Notes: generated from the sequence alone by a model not told the origin. A stretch of DNA of 64,000 bases from Algoriphagus sediminis (GCF_030403435.1 NZ_JAUEPH010000001.1:62001-126000); one strand, 5' to 3'. Positions 26,919 through 38,095 are shown, counted from the first letter of the stretch. Numbers and translations: made by a program.

Positions 26919-27837
26919 CATTTGGCTTTTTTGTCTTTACTTTGTCTTTTTTTCTTGTGATTCTATTGAGGATAAAAAAGGAAGGTTTTTACTGAAGGGC
27001 AATGAGAAACTAGCTGAAAATGACCCCAAAGGAGCAATTGCTTTTTATCAGGAAGCCCTTGAACTCGACTCCCTCTATAAAGATGCTTACTTCAATAAGG
27101 CTTTAGCTCATCTTGAGCTGAATCAATTAAATGAGTCCATCTTAGATTTTTCGAAGGCCATTCAAATAGACCAAAATTATATAGAAGCAATATTCCAACG
27201 AGGATTGACCTATCTGGATAATGGAGAATTTTACAAGGCAAAGGCGGATGCTGAGAATCTTTTGAACAAAGCTTCTGAAGATTGGAGGTCTTATTTTCTT
27301 CTGGGGCTTAGCGAAGAAAAGCTCAAAAACTACCAAGGTGCACTTGCTGCTTTTCAAAGAGCTAAAGAACTAGATCCCGATAATTCTGATCTTTGGGTTA
27401 ACGAAGCCACAGTTCTTTTTTATCAGGAAGATCTGATAAAAGCTTTAACCAGCCTGGAAAAAGCAGAGGAACTAAACCCGATGGAAGCCAATATCTATAA
27501 TCTACGATCGATGATTCTTTTCGCTCAGGGAGAATACTCTAAGGCAAACTCAGAAGTAGACAAGGCTTTGGAAATAAGTCCAAGTCAAGCATATTTCTAC
27601 AATAATAAAGGGCTTTATTTACTCTTTCTGGAGGATCTCGAAGGTGGTTTGGATTTGATCAATCAAAGCATCAAAATGGACCCGAAGAATCAATTTGCCT
27701 TAAGAAATAAGGGAATTTATTACGTCCTAAAAAATGATAAAGAGAGTGCTTTGAGCTATTTGACTAGGCTAAATGAGGACTTTCCTGACATGGATTTAGT
27801 AAAGGAGTATTATGAAAAGGCTCAGGCTCTGGAATAA
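26905..27837 (+). CDS. TPR-repeat lipoprotein
   Basis: A 310-residue lipoprotein. The signal peptide MKRNSIWLFCLYFVFFSC ends in a lipobox with Cys18. About seven tetratricopeptide repeats follow, each with the pattern GAIAFYQEALELD, YKDAYFNKALAHLELN, NQYNEAI-like. TPR arrays bind protein partners, so an envelope scaffold role is likely. The ATG at 26905 overlaps the permease gene by 14 bases and is preferred over a longer in-frame extension starting at 26779, which lacks any signal peptide. The 3' end overlaps the convergent hybrid kinase by 16 bases. Confidence 0.85.
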   Translation: MKRNSIWLFCLYFVFFSCDSIEDKKGRFLLKGNEKLAENDPKGAIAFYQEALELDSLYKDAYFNKALAHLELNQLNESILDFSKAIQIDQNYIEAIFQRGLTYLDNGEFYKAKADAENLLNKASEDWRSYFLLGLSEEKLKNYQGALAAFQRAKELDPDNSDLWVNEATVLFYQEDLIKALTSLEKAEELNPMEANIYNLRSMILFAQGEYSKANSEVDKALEISPSQAYFYNNKGLYLLFLEDLEGGLDLINQSIKMDPKNQFALRNKGIYYVLKNDKESALSYLTRLNEDFPDMDLVKEYYEKAQALE

Positions 27838-30758
27838 AACTTACTCACCACTTCCTTGATGGAGCTATGAAGCTCAGCGGCATCAATTGGCTTAGCCACA
27901 AATCCATCAAACTTACACTCACGAATTTGTTCTATTATCTCCAACTTTGCGGCAGCAGTCAAGGCAATTACAGGAATTTCAAATTCTTCCTTAATAATTT
28001 TTGTGGCTTCAAACCCATTCATTATTGGCATTTGAATATCCATTAGCACGCAATCATACTTTCTAGTTTTTTCTCTAAGGATATCAATGCATTCCTTACC
28101 ATTGACCACCCTATCATAGGTATAGCCCCACTTCTTAATGATTTTTCCAAGCACAAGGGCATTGACCTCATTGTCCTCAGCCATAAGAAGATGTATCGTA
28201 TCAGGAATCTTTACCAAGTCAGGGGTGATAACAGTGGGTTTCTTAGAAGAATTATCCAATTCAAACTCAAGTTCGAAGTAAAATTTACTTCCTTCACCTA
28301 CAGCTGAAATTAAATGAATATCTGATCCCAAAATATTAAGGAGCTTTTTCGTGATGGAAAGCCCAAGGCCCGTTCCACCATACTTCTTATTGAATGAGGG
28401 CTTCACCTGATCAAAATCTCCAAATATCTTTTCCTGATTTTCAGGGGCAATTCCAATTCCGTTATCCTTCACTTCAAAGTAAACGCTAACCGTGTCTTTG
28501 GTCCTTTTCACTTCCTCGACTTTTACACTCACCAGTCCCTTATGGGTGAATTTCAAGGCGTTAGTGATCAAATTATTAAGAATTTGAGATATTCTGGTTT
28601 TATCACCTTTTACCACTATATCTAAAGAAGAATCCAAATCAAGACTCAACTTATTTTCGCTATCTCTGGCGTGGAAAGTTAACCCCTTGACTATTTGGTT
28701 CAGCAATTCGGAAAGATTGAATTCAGCATTTTCGATATGAAGTTTACCCGCTTCAATCTTCTGAAAATCGAGCAGATCATTTATCATAATGATCAAATTA
28801 TCAACAGCGAAGTTTATGGTGTTCAAGGCATTTTTCTGGTAGTCAGAAGGTGACTCCTGAAGCAGGGAGTAAACAGAACCTGAAATCGCATTTAATGGAG
28901 TTCGCAATTCATGACTGATCATGGAAAGAAAATCGGATTTGATCTGGTTAGCTTTTTCAGCTGCTTTCTTGGCATCATCTAATTTGGCCTCAAATTCCTT
29001 TTGTTCACTGATATCGGTGAGATATCCATACCAAATCATGGCTCCATCCTCTTGTTTCTGAGGCCTGGCGGCACCCATGACCCACTTAAAGTCATCCCCG
29101 GCCTTCACTCTGAATTGGCATTGCCAAGGCTCCACTTTTTTTGCTGATGCCACTGAGGTCATTACTACGTTCGGTAAATCGCTAGGATGGACATTTGCCA
29201 TGGCAAGACCAATATCCTTTATATTCTCGATTTCGGGTGAAGAAAGTCCTAAAACAGAACCTATACCCTTGGAGAGAAAAGCAAAGCGAATTTGTCCATC
29301 ATTTGATAAAACCATTTGATAAAGTCCACCGGGAACCTGATCGGTAAGATTCATCAAAAACTCCGTGCTATCTTCCAGAGAACGTTCCAGACTAACTTTC
29401 TCTGTAATATTTCTCATCGAAATAGCGTAAACCTCTTCTCCAACTCCCTTTATTTGCCTAGACTTAAGTCCAATGGTAAGAGAATCATTCTGATCAGTTT
29501 TTAGTGTGCTAAATCTCTCTTCACCATTTCCGAGCAAAGTTTGAATCCAAGAATTGATGGAATCAGTTTCATGAACCAATCCATCCAAGTCTAAAATATG
29601 CTTTGGATCTTCATTTTGCCAAAGACCAAACATTTGTTTCGCCTCCTTATTGACCATCAATATCTCCCCAGATGATTTGATCAAAATCATCGCTTCAGGG
29701 GAATCCATAAAAACTGCCTGAAGGAAGGCTATTTCTTCTTTGGCCTTAATTATTTTTTCATTATTCCAGACGATGCCCGCCAAGTTGGATTCATCCAATT
29801 TAGGATTCACCGGCGCGGCCTGGACGCCTAATTTAACCTCCCCAGAAAGCTTCAATCCCAACTCAAGAGAGGAAGTCTTAACTTTTTTAAGCAGCTTTTT
29901 TTCAAACCTTTTGAAAGTAACCTGTTCTACATTATCAGAATCACTTTTCTTAATTTTTACCCTTTTACCAGAATTAAAGATTTTGGCTGCAAGCTCGTCC
30001 AATTCAAAAACCTTCTTTTTCCGATCATAAACCCATCGACCAACTTCTGTAAGATCTCCATTATTTTGGATCAACTGATTTTGAATCAACTCTTCTTTTG
30101 CGGTGGTTTTATCTTGTTGCTTTTGGAAGGTCTGCATGTAGAATTTTTCCCCTGCAAATGAAACCCTTACATTCAGCCATTCGAACTCACCACTGGCTTT
30201 TTTAACTCTTATTTTTGCAATAAATGGCTTTTGATTCTTCTTAAATTTCTTCCAAAGCTTTGAAAAGTCCTTCCAATCTTCCGGGTGAACGAATTCTTTT
30301 AGGGGTTTATTAACCAATTCATCAGCACTATACCCCGTCATACTCTGGGTAGCTGCATTCACAAATGTGAAGATTTCATATTCACCTATTCCAATGGAAT
30401 CTGAATGATCTGCGATAAATCGGACTGCTTCTTCCTTACTTGGTGATTCTAAATCTTCAAGTTTTTTTCCTTTGTAAAAAAGGAAGTAATTGGAATCATT
30501 TTCATGAGGAAGTTCGAGAGAGAATGTAAACTCCTGACCATTATGATTAATGATAAGTTCTTCCTTAAAAATGTACGAATTGACATCCAGACCTAATCCG
30601 ACCAGGTTTCTTTGCTCAAGCTTTTCACCTATCGCATTTTCAAAAAGATCATTCCCATAAAAAATAGTGTAGGGATAAGTGTCATCCGCCAAAAAGACCA
30701 TTTCGGATGATTCATAAATTATCTTTTTGAACGTACTGTTAACACCTTTATCTGACAT
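27822..30758 (-). CDS. Hybrid multi-PAS sensor histidine kinase
   Basis: A 978-residue cytoplasmic hybrid kinase. At least four PAS-like segments fill the N-terminal 590 residues, e.g. EIFTFVNAATQSMTGYSADE and AMILIKSSGEILMVNKEAKQ. A HisKA domain with His616 (SMISHELRTPLN) and a HATPase domain (VKDNGIGIAP, YGGTGLGLSI) follow. A C-terminal receiver has phospho-acceptor Asp907 (LMDIQMPIMNG). No membrane segment is visible. The ATG at 30758 is chosen over a TTG six codons upstream because a good promoter lies 51 bases before it. The output protein is unknown; the stand-alone receiver at the left edge is far away. Confidence 0.9.
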   Translation of the reverse strand: MSDKGVNSTFKKIIYESSEMVFLADDTYPYTIFYGNDLFENAIGEKLEQRNLVGLGLDVNSYIFKEELIINHNGQEFTFSLELPHENDSNYFLFYKGKKLEDLESPSKEEAVRFIADHSDSIGIGEYEIFTFVNAATQSMTGYSADELVNKPLKEFVHPEDWKDFSKLWKKFKKNQKPFIAKIRVKKASGEFEWLNVRVSFAGEKFYMQTFQKQQDKTTAKEELIQNQLIQNNGDLTEVGRWVYDRKKKVFELDELAAKIFNSGKRVKIKKSDSDNVEQVTFKRFEKKLLKKVKTSSLELGLKLSGEVKLGVQAAPVNPKLDESNLAGIVWNNEKIIKAKEEIAFLQAVFMDSPEAMILIKSSGEILMVNKEAKQMFGLWQNEDPKHILDLDGLVHETDSINSWIQTLLGNGEERFSTLKTDQNDSLTIGLKSRQIKGVGEEVYAISMRNITEKVSLERSLEDSTEFLMNLTDQVPGGLYQMVLSNDGQIRFAFLSKGIGSVLGLSSPEIENIKDIGLAMANVHPSDLPNVVMTSVASAKKVEPWQCQFRVKAGDDFKWVMGAARPQKQEDGAMIWYGYLTDISEQKEFEAKLDDAKKAAEKANQIKSDFLSMISHELRTPLNAISGSVYSLLQESPSDYQKNALNTINFAVDNLIIMINDLLDFQKIEAGKLHIENAEFNLSELLNQIVKGLTFHARDSENKLSLDLDSSLDIVVKGDKTRISQILNNLITNALKFTHKGLVSVKVEEVKRTKDTVSVYFEVKDNGIGIAPENQEKIFGDFDQVKPSFNKKYGGTGLGLSITKKLLNILGSDIHLISAVGEGSKFYFELEFELDNSSKKPTVITPDLVKIPDTIHLLMAEDNEVNALVLGKIIKKWGYTYDRVVNGKECIDILREKTRKYDCVLMDIQMPIMNGFEATKIIKEEFEIPVIALTAAAKLEIIEQIRECKFDGFVAKPIDAAELHSSIKEVVSKFYSRA

Positions 30759-30809
30759 GGATGCCGAGCCTCGCAAATCTTAACGCTTAGAATGGTTTGC
30801 AAACAGCAG

Positions 30810-30841
30810 CAAACATACACTATTTTGTATTTTATAACAAA
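30810..30841 (-). promoter_or_regulatory. Promoter of the hybrid kinase
   Basis: On the minus strand TTTG (30838-30841), a 20-base spacer and TATGTTTG (30810-30817) are a perfect match to TTTG-N20-TAnnTTTG. The leader before the ATG at 30758 would be about 45 bases. Confidence 0.7.
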
Positions 30842-30927
30842 TTAAATGTTTTATAAATACATCTATTTGGCTTTCAAAAAGACAGCAGTTTTAGCTTTGT
30901 ACGTATTTCTTTAATAGTCAGGCAAAT

Positions 30928-30961
30928 AAAAAAAGCTGCATCCTAATGAACGCAGCTTTTT
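30928..30961 (-). terminator. Intrinsic terminator of acn
   Basis: AAAAGCTGC (30931-30939) pairs with GCAGCTTTT (30952-30960) around a 12-base loop. A/T runs flank both sides, so on the minus strand the hairpin ends in seven T. It lies 19 bases past the aconitase stop and may act in both directions. Confidence 0.75.
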
Positions 30962-30979
30962 GTTATGATTTTGATATGG

Positions 30980-33241
30980 TTACCCGTGTTTTTTGATCAG
31001 GTTAAGAGCTGATCCAGCCTTGAACCATTCGATCTGACCTTCATTATATGTATGATTCACGGTGATAGAATTGGAAGATCCATCAGCATGCTTTAATACC
31101 ACAGTCATTGGCTTTCCAGGAGCAAACTCAGTTAATCCCAAAATATCAATTGTATCATCTTCCTGTACCAAATCATAATCAGAAGGGTTATCGAAGGTCA
31201 AAGCCAACATACCTTGTTTTTTCAAGTTAGTTTCATGGATTCTGGCAAACGACTTTACCAAAATGGCTCTTACTCCAAGGAATCGAGGCTCCATAGCCGC
31301 ATGCTCCCTAGAAGAACCTTCTCCATAGTTTTCATCCCCGACCACAATTGATCCAATACCTTCTTCCTTATAATGACGCTGCGTGGCAGGGACCTCTCCA
31401 TATTCACCGGTCAATTGATTCTTGACCGAATTTGTAGAATCGTTAAAGGCATTGATAGCTCCGATTAGCATATTGTTGGAAATATTATCCAAATGACCAC
31501 GATACCTCAACCAAGGACCTGCCATGGAAATATGGTCCGTGGTACACTTACCTTTTGCCTTTATCAAAAGCTTTAGATTCTTTAAATCTGTTCCTTCCCA
31601 AGGTTCAAACGGCTCTAAAAGTTGCAATCTTTTTGATTCAGGGTCTACCACCACATCCACATTTGACCCATCTTTCGCCGGAGCCTGATAGCCGGAATCC
31701 TCCACTGCAAAACCCTGAGGCGGAAACTCGATTCCTTGCGGTTCATCGAGTTTGACTTCCTTCCCATCCTCATTGGTTATGGTATCAGTCATGGGATTGA
31801 AAGTAAGATCCCCTGCTATCGCAAAGGCTGTTACAATTTCAGGAGAAGCCACGAAGGAATGGGTATTCGGGTTTCCATCATTTCTTTTTGCGAAATTCCG
31901 ATTGAAGGAGGTAATGATTGAATTTTTCCGATTCGGATCATTGGTATGACGTGCCCACTGACCAATGCAAGGTCCACAAGCATTTGCCAGTACCACACCT
32001 CCCATTTGACCAAAAGTATCTAAGTACCCATCCCTATCTACAGTGAATCGTACCTGTTCGGATCCAGGTGTAATCGTAAATTCCGCCTTAGCTTTAAGGT
32101 TTTTATCTATCGCCTGCTTGGCAATAGAGGCCGAGCGGGTAATATCTTCATAGGACGAATTGGTACAAGAACCAATAAGCCCAACCTCCAACTCTTGCGG
32201 CCATTCATTCTTCTTAACCTCTTCGGCAAACTTAGAAAGTGGAGTTGCCCGATCTGGAGTAAATGGTCCGTTGATATGAGGTTCTAATTCTGATAAGTTT
32301 ATTTCAATGACCTGATCAAAGTATTTCTCAGGATTAGCGTATACTTCAGGGTCTCCGGTCAAATGTTCCTTCACCTGATTAGCAAGGTCAGCTATTTCTG
32401 CTCTACCTGTACCACGAAGGTATTCCTCCATTTTCTCATCATATCCAAATGTGGAGGTAGTAGCGCCAATTTCAGCACCCATATTACAAATGGTCCCTTT
32501 ACCAGTGCAGGAAAGGGAGTTGGCCCCTTCACCAAAGTATTCAACGATAGCTCCAGTACCACCTTTCACTGTGAGAATCCCAGCTACTTTCAGAATTACA
32601 TCCTTTGAGGCTGTCCAGCCAGATAACTTCCCGGTAAGCTTAACACCAATTAGTTTTGGGAATTTTAATTCCCATGGCATCCCTGCCATCACATCCACAG
32701 CATCAGCTCCTCCTACTCCGATAGCAACCATCCCAAGGCCACCTGCATTCACCGTGTGGGAATCCGTTCCAATCATCATTCCTCCTGGAAATGCATAGTT
32801 TTCCAGTACAACCTGATGGATGATTCCTGCACCAGGTTTCCAAAAACCAATTCCGTATTTATTTGAGACGGATTCCAGAAAGCTAAATACTTCACCACTG
32901 GCATTAATGGAGTTTTTTAAATCTTCTTTGGCTCCATCTTTTGCTAAAATCAAATGGTCACAGTGTACTGTAGATGGAACCGCTACTTTATCTTTTCCGG
33001 CTTGCATAAACTGCAAAAGGGCCATTTGAGCAGTGGCATCCTGCATTGCAACCCTATCAGGTTGGAAATCAACGTAGGAGCTGCCTCGCTCATGCACTTT
33101 GGTGGCTGGTCCATCGGTAAGATGAGAATAGAGAATTTTTTCAGTTAAAGTCAAAGGCTTTTGGACCACCTTTCGTGCAGCTTCAATCCTTTCTGGATAT
33201 TTGGCATACACTTCTTTAATCATTTCAATATCAAATGGCAT
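30980..33241 (-). CDS. acn: Aconitate hydratase (mitochondrial type)
   Basis: A 753-residue aconitase. It isomerises citrate to isocitrate in the TCA cycle with a [4Fe-4S] cluster. Cluster ligands are visible as [10 protein letters not shown] and [10 protein letters not shown]. The N-terminal HCDHLI and [13 protein letters not shown] substrate motifs and the C-terminal swivel-domain [15 protein letters not shown] loop are all intact. The length and the [13 protein letters not shown] region fit the mitochondrial-like aconitase group rather than AcnA/IRP or AcnB. It ends at a clear terminator and has no operon partner: the permease gene upstream stops 134 bases before it. Confidence 0.94.
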   Translation of the reverse strand: MPFDIEMIKEVYAKYPERIEAARKVVQKPLTLTEKILYSHLTDGPATKVHERGSSYVDFQPDRVAMQDATAQMALLQFMQAGKDKVAVPSTVHCDHLILAKDGAKEDLKNSINASGEVFSFLESVSNKYGIGFWKPGAGIIHQVVLENYAFPGGMMIGTDSHTVNAGGLGMVAIGVGGADAVDVMAGMPWELKFPKLIGVKLTGKLSGWTASKDVILKVAGILTVKGGTGAIVEYFGEGANSLSCTGKGTICNMGAEIGATTSTFGYDEKMEEYLRGTGRAEIADLANQVKEHLTGDPEVYANPEKYFDQVIEINLSELEPHINGPFTPDRATPLSKFAEEVKKNEWPQELEVGLIGSCTNSSYEDITRSASIAKQAIDKNLKAKAEFTITPGSEQVRFTVDRDGYLDTFGQMGGVVLANACGPCIGQWARHTNDPNRKNSIITSFNRNFAKRNDGNPNTHSFVASPEIVTAFAIAGDLTFNPMTDTITNEDGKEVKLDEPQGIEFPPQGFAVEDSGYQAPAKDGSNVDVVVDPESKRLQLLEPFEPWEGTDLKNLKLLIKAKGKCTTDHISMAGPWLRYRGHLDNISNNMLIGAINAFNDSTNSVKNQLTGEYGEVPATQRHYKEEGIGSIVVGDENYGEGSSREHAAMEPRFLGVRAILVKSFARIHETNLKKQGMLALTFDNPSDYDLVQEDDTIDILGLTEFAPGKPMTVVLKHADGSSNSITVNHTYNEGQIEWFKAGSALNLIKKHG

Positions 33242-33375
33242 AATGAATTTTTTAATGGAAAAATGTCGATTCTTTTATGAAGGGAATATACGAACTGAGA
33301 TGGACATTCACCCACCGCTAATCCTATAGAAATTGTAGATTCCTATAATTTTGAATCCTTTAGGGGGATTAAAGA

Positions 33376-34683
33376 CTAAAGAAGTACGGTCAAAAGAATT
33401 AAAAGCAAAGAAAAACCTGTCACAAACATCCAGACCGAATATTTGAAAACATGTTTTGCTCTCACACCAGTGATGGCAAGTAAGGGAAGTGCCCAAAATG
33501 GTTGCAAAAGATTTGAGATTTGGTCTCCAAAGGAAAAAACCATCACCATTTTTCCAAGATCAAAACCCATGGTCTGGGACACATCCATAAGGATAGGACC
33601 TTGAACTGCCCATTGCCCACCCCCAGACGGAACCAAGAAGTTAACAGAAGCAGCGGCTATTAAGGTCAAGGGAGCAAAACTTGCCTCCGAACTGTTTTGC
33701 AAAACCCAAGTAGAAAAAGAGCTCAAAAGCCCGGAGCTCGTAAGGATTCCTAAAATTCCCGCATAAAAAGGAAACTGAATAAGAATATCTGCTGAATTCT
33801 TTAATCCCTCCTTAACTGAAGCAGTGAACTTTGGCAAAGTTCGATAGGCCAAAAGAACAAGAGCAAAAAGGATAAAATTAACCAGATTCAAATCGAAGAA
33901 AGAGGCATCCTGGGAAGACCAAAAGTATCCGGAAATCACACATAGCAGCATAAAAAGTCCGACCAAAATTCCAACTGGGAAACCTTTTCCGGCCTCGATT
34001 GGCTGTAATTGTTTTGGCTTTATGGTTAGATTTTGAGCTTTGTAAAAGCGCAAAATCAATATCAATGTTATGGCAAAAACTAAAACTAAAAGACTTGTTA
34101 CCAAGAAGTTAAACCCAGTAAAAATCGTCTGGTCAATTGAAATAACTCCTATAGACTCCTCCAAAAAATGACCTTTTTCAGCCACCTTTAGAGGTGCAGA
34201 ACCAGAAAGCCCTCCGTGCCAAACTGCCATACCAGCATAACTGGAAGCGGCAAGTAAAGCTGGGTCTATCGGGATTCTTTTTTTGGACATTGCTTCCGAG
34301 ACGAACCTAGCAAGTAGAGCCCCCACGATAAGTCCAAAGCCCCAATTGGCCAAACTGCAACAAACTGAAATTAAAAGAACAAATAAAACGGCCTGAGACT
34401 TAGTGGTAGGGAATTTCGAAACTCGCAATAGGAAAGAGTGAACAGGACGGTAAATAGCGAGACAATAACCAAAAACTAGAATCATGATCATTTGAAGAGT
34501 AAAACCCAGAAGCCCAAAAAACCCCTCTCTCCAATAGGTCATGGTTTCATTGAGACTTGAAAATAAATTTGTATTGGGTTGGTCACTGAGAAATTTTACA
34601 CTTAAAAAAATGCAGCTTAGCGTCAAAAAAATGACAAGTGTAAATGGATTTAAAAACGACTCTCGTTGAGTGGATTTTGCCAA
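33376..34683 (-). CDS. Short-chain fatty-acid transporter (AtoE family)
   Basis: A 435-residue polytopic membrane protein of the AtoE/TIGR00366 family, expected to import short-chain fatty acids such as butyrate or acetoacetate. About eleven hydrophobic segments are visible, with the family motifs NWGFGLIVGALLAR, HGGLSGSAPLKVA, FPFYAGILG, VPSGGGQWAVQGP and LLQPFWALPLLA. The only start near the N-terminus is TTG 34683; the next in-frame ATG would delete the first membrane segment. A good promoter -7 box overlaps that TTG, which makes either the start or the promoter doubtful. Confidence 0.85.
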   Translation of the reverse strand: MAKSTQRESFLNPFTLVIFLTLSCIFLSVKFLSDQPNTNLFSSLNETMTYWREGFFGLLGFTLQMIMILVFGYCLAIYRPVHSFLLRVSKFPTTKSQAVLFVLLISVCCSLANWGFGLIVGALLARFVSEAMSKKRIPIDPALLAASSYAGMAVWHGGLSGSAPLKVAEKGHFLEESIGVISIDQTIFTGFNFLVTSLLVLVFAITLILILRFYKAQNLTIKPKQLQPIEAGKGFPVGILVGLFMLLCVISGYFWSSQDASFFDLNLVNFILFALVLLAYRTLPKFTASVKEGLKNSADILIQFPFYAGILGILTSSGLLSSFSTWVLQNSSEASFAPLTLIAAASVNFLVPSGGGQWAVQGPILMDVSQTMGFDLGKMVMVFSFGDQISNLLQPFWALPLLAITGVRAKHVFKYSVWMFVTGFSLLLILLTVLL

Positions 34684-34786
34684 AACTAAATTTATTTTTG
34701 TGAGTGGAAAATATACCTTATAATTGGAAATTAATACGGATGCAGAGTTGAAATTTCACCTTCAATTCGTTCTGTGAATTAATCCG

Positions 34787-36586
34787 ATGGAACTCTCCTT
34801 CAATCCATTTTCATTGATCCTTTTGCTTTCCGGCAGTATAGTTGGTCTGCTTTGCGGGTACATTGCTTTTTTACTGAAAGGCTTAGTGAGATGGCTTGCC
34901 TTAACCATGCTTTGCATTGCAATATGGGGAGTTTTCTATGGATTGGAATTAGCCAGTCAGAATATTTCCGATATGATTTTCTGGGGCAAATTACAATATA
35001 TTGGAATTGCTCTTGCACCGGCTGCTTGGCTATATTTCACATTAAAATATACAGACTACAAACTTCAAAGGAACAGGCCACTTGTTTATTCGCTCCTTCT
35101 CATTCCAATTGTCACCATCATTTTGGTTTGGACCAACGAAAGTCACCATTGGCATTATATAAGTATTGGCTTAAATGAATCAGGCCCTATCCCACTTCTG
35201 AAACTTGAAAATGGTCCATGGTACTTCGTAAATGTGGCTTATTCTTATTTAGTTTTTTCTCTAGGCATATTGGTTCTTTGGAAGAGGTTCAGGTTTGCAG
35301 ACCCTTTGCATAGAGCCCAAACTAGGCTCATTCTTTTCGCTGGTATTTTCCCGCTCTTTTTTAACCTGCTTTACCAGACGGGAATATTTATACCGTATGA
35401 TGGCATCGATTTAACCCCATACGCTTTCTTATTTACTTATATCATTGTGGGCATTGCCATCCTTAAATTCAACCTTTTCAGCATAAAGCCCATAGCAAGA
35501 GATAAGGTAGTCGAAGCTATCACGAAAGGCGTCCTTGTTTTGGACGAAAAGAACTTGGTCGTCGATTTTAATCCGGCCATGGAGTCATTCAACCCAAGAG
35601 AAGTTGAATTAATGAGAACTTTTGACAGTCAACGGATTTTCAAGGACCAACCTGAAATTCTTGCTTTGATTCGAAACAAAGATCACACCTCGATTCAAAC
35701 CCAAATTAAAAGAGGCGATAAAGAGATGATTCTGGCGATTGAATCTATTCCTTTGGAGGATAAAAATTCTTCCCTAACTGGAAAAGTGCTAATCTTTGAT
35801 GATATCACACGGCAAATTGAAACCCGTCAACGTCTTGAAAGTCAGGCAAATGAATTGCAGCAGTTAAATGACTTAAAGGATAAATTCTTTAGCATTATAT
35901 CGCATGATCTTAAGGGGCCAGTTTTTGGTGTGACGGAGCTGATTCATCTCACCCAAACTGGAATGATCTCCCAAGAGGAGTTTTTTGAAATGCTACCAGA
36001 AGTTTCAAAAAACATGACCAACGTATCCGTGCTTCTAGAAAACCTCTTAGCTTGGTCAAGTAGTCAATTAAGAGGTGAGCAACGTTTTCCTGAGGACTTT
36101 AACACCCTTAAATCTTTGAAAAGCCAGGCTGAATTGTTATCCAGAATAGCCAATGAGAAGGAGGTAGAAATTGAAATTTTAACAGAGGAAGATATCTACG
36201 TGTTTGCCGATAAGAATATGATTGATTTGGTAGTTAGGAACTTGATAAATAATGGCATCAAGTTCTCCAAGCCCAAAACTAAAATCGAATTAACTGCAGA
36301 GCTAGAAGGTGATAAAGTGAAAATTTGCGTGCAGGATTTCGGAATTGGTATTTCTGAAGATAACCTGGAGAAACTCAAGAGTGGTGTGAGCTTTACCACC
36401 AAAGGTGAAAGTAACGAAACTGGTACCGGTTTGGGACTAGTACTGGTGAGAGAATACCTTAAGAAGAATGATGGTGAACTGACTGTAACATCTGCACCCG
36501 GCGAGGGATCTAAGTTCTGTGTCACTCTTCCATCTTCAGAAAAGAATAAAGTAAGCCCTATTTTAACTGAGTTAAAAAACTCATAG
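34787..36586 (+). CDS. Membrane histidine kinase with 7TM sensor and PAS
   Basis: A 599-residue kinase. Seven hydrophobic segments fill residues 1-225 and resemble the 7TM histidine-kinase sensor region, with WGVFYGLELAS and WTNESHHWHY characteristic. A PAS-like segment follows at about 240-340, then HisKA with His373 (IISHDLKGPVFG) and HATPase_c (NLINNGIKFSKP, GTGLGLVLVREY). It has no receiver domain. No response-regulator gene is adjacent, so its partner is unknown. The last 29 bases overlap the convergent acyl-CoA reductase gene. Confidence 0.88.
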   Translation: MELSFNPFSLILLLSGSIVGLLCGYIAFLLKGLVRWLALTMLCIAIWGVFYGLELASQNISDMIFWGKLQYIGIALAPAAWLYFTLKYTDYKLQRNRPLVYSLLLIPIVTIILVWTNESHHWHYISIGLNESGPIPLLKLENGPWYFVNVAYSYLVFSLGILVLWKRFRFADPLHRAQTRLILFAGIFPLFFNLLYQTGIFIPYDGIDLTPYAFLFTYIIVGIAILKFNLFSIKPIARDKVVEAITKGVLVLDEKNLVVDFNPAMESFNPREVELMRTFDSQRIFKDQPEILALIRNKDHTSIQTQIKRGDKEMILAIESIPLEDKNSSLTGKVLIFDDITRQIETRQRLESQANELQQLNDLKDKFFSIISHDLKGPVFGVTELIHLTQTGMISQEEFFEMLPEVSKNMTNVSVLLENLLAWSSSQLRGEQRFPEDFNTLKSLKSQAELLSRIANEKEVEIEILTEEDIYVFADKNMIDLVVRNLINNGIKFSKPKTKIELTAELEGDKVKICVQDFGIGISEDNLEKLKSGVSFTTKGESNETGTGLGLVLVREYLKKNDGELTVTSAPGEGSKFCVTLPSSEKNKVSPILTELKNS

Positions 36587-37559
36587 TATCCACTCCATCC
36601 GCATAATCATCAACTGAAGGATATTGAGCCTTTCCAAAGCCTATCATATCGGGAGCTTTGCCGACAATACACTGAATTTTATCGGCGTTGGATTCTAACT
36701 TTGACCTCAGGTCAGACTCATCATTGTAATACTCATAATAAAGAGTGGCAATAGGTGAAACGATTTGTTCATCTTCCTTAAGGAGCAAAAATCCAGAATC
36801 AAGGTGAGGAGTACTATTAACCAAAAAGATGGATTTATTGTACTCGTAATTATTGAAGTATTTGTGATGGTCAGCCACAGATTGAAAAGGCTCTAAAGAA
36901 TCTAACAGCTTTGTCAAATCAAAGTCTTTATGAACAAATAACTTGGAAACGTTTCTACAGCCAAGTCCAAAATAGGTGAAGATATCCTTACCTAGTTCTT
37001 GCAGTTCAGCATCAGATTGGTCAGAATTTATTACTGCCACTGACGTCCTGTTTTTCCGAATGATGTTAGGATACTTCCCAAAATAATAATCAAAATACCT
37101 TGATGAATTATCACTTCCTGTAGCTATATAAGCGTCCTTACCTTTTAAAAAGGGTTCCACACCTATCCTGTCAGTAAAACCATTTTCCCTTAACTGAGAA
37201 ATTATCCAACTCATCAAAACCGAATCCGAGTTACTCATTTTTACTGATACCCTGTTTCCACTCAATAAGACACACATCAGATCGTGAAAACCCACAGCTG
37301 GAATATTCCCTGCCATCATAAGTCCCACTTCCAAATTCGAGTTAATGTCTGAAATTGCATAATTTGACAGCCAGGATTCCAACTTTTTCGGCTCAAGTAT
37401 TTTAATCAGCCCTTCAAATGAAGACCTAGATGAATCAGGTGTAAACCAGCTGTTTTCATTCCTGGCTATGATAAAAAGTCCATTTTCAACCTCATCAAGT
37501 TCTTTTTGTATTGCGTTCCGCAAGCGCAGAAAAGCCTCAATTCTTTCAGTTAATCGCAC
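36558..37559 (-). CDS. Acyl-CoA reductase, LuxC-like
   Basis: A 333-residue member of the LuxC acyl-CoA reductase family, which reduces acyl thioesters to aldehydes with NADPH. The expected Rossmann and active-site regions include MMAGNIPAVGFHDLMC, the glycine-rich ATGSDNSSRYF and the catalytic Cys in FTYFGLGCRNVSKLFV. In Bacteroidota this gene is usually paired, head to head, with a small ferredoxin as here, suggesting a redox partnership. The natural product is not established; no luciferase genes are nearby. Translation starts at GTG 37559. Confidence 0.85.
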   Translation of the reverse strand: MRLTERIEAFLRLRNAIQKELDEVENGLFIIARNENSWFTPDSSRSSFEGLIKILEPKKLESWLSNYAISDINSNLEVGLMMAGNIPAVGFHDLMCVLLSGNRVSVKMSNSDSVLMSWIISQLRENGFTDRIGVEPFLKGKDAYIATGSDNSSRYFDYYFGKYPNIIRKNRTSVAVINSDQSDAELQELGKDIFTYFGLGCRNVSKLFVHKDFDLTKLLDSLEPFQSVADHHKYFNNYEYNKSIFLVNSTPHLDSGFLLLKEDEQIVSPIATLYYEYYNDESDLRSKLESNADKIQCIVGKAPDMIGFGKAQYPSVDDYADGVDTMSFLTQLK

Positions 37560-37640
37560 AGAATTTAATTTTTAGCAAAGTTACCCAATTTCCCTTGGGT
37601 TATTAAATTGATTTAAATTAGTTAGTATGACAACTTTTTC

Positions 37641-37672
37641 TTTGTCTTCTAGTTTTCTGATTATTAGTTTTG
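37641..37672 (+). promoter_or_regulatory. Promoter of the ferredoxin gene
   Basis: TTTG (37641-37644), a 20-base spacer and TAGTTTTG (37665-37672) match TTTG-N20-TAnnTTTG exactly, 21 bases before the ATG. Confidence 0.7.
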
Positions 37673-37684
37673 TGATTAAAATAA

Positions 37685-38041
<357 letters not shown>

Positions 38042-38095
38042 ACGCAGTTTGTTTATCTTTTTTTACTGAATATTACACAAAATCAGTCGTTTATT

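Noticed and set aside
33352-33370. AATCC/GGATT hairpin after the fatty-acid transporter gene
   Set aside because: Five-base stem and no T tract on the minus strand; too weak to call a terminator.
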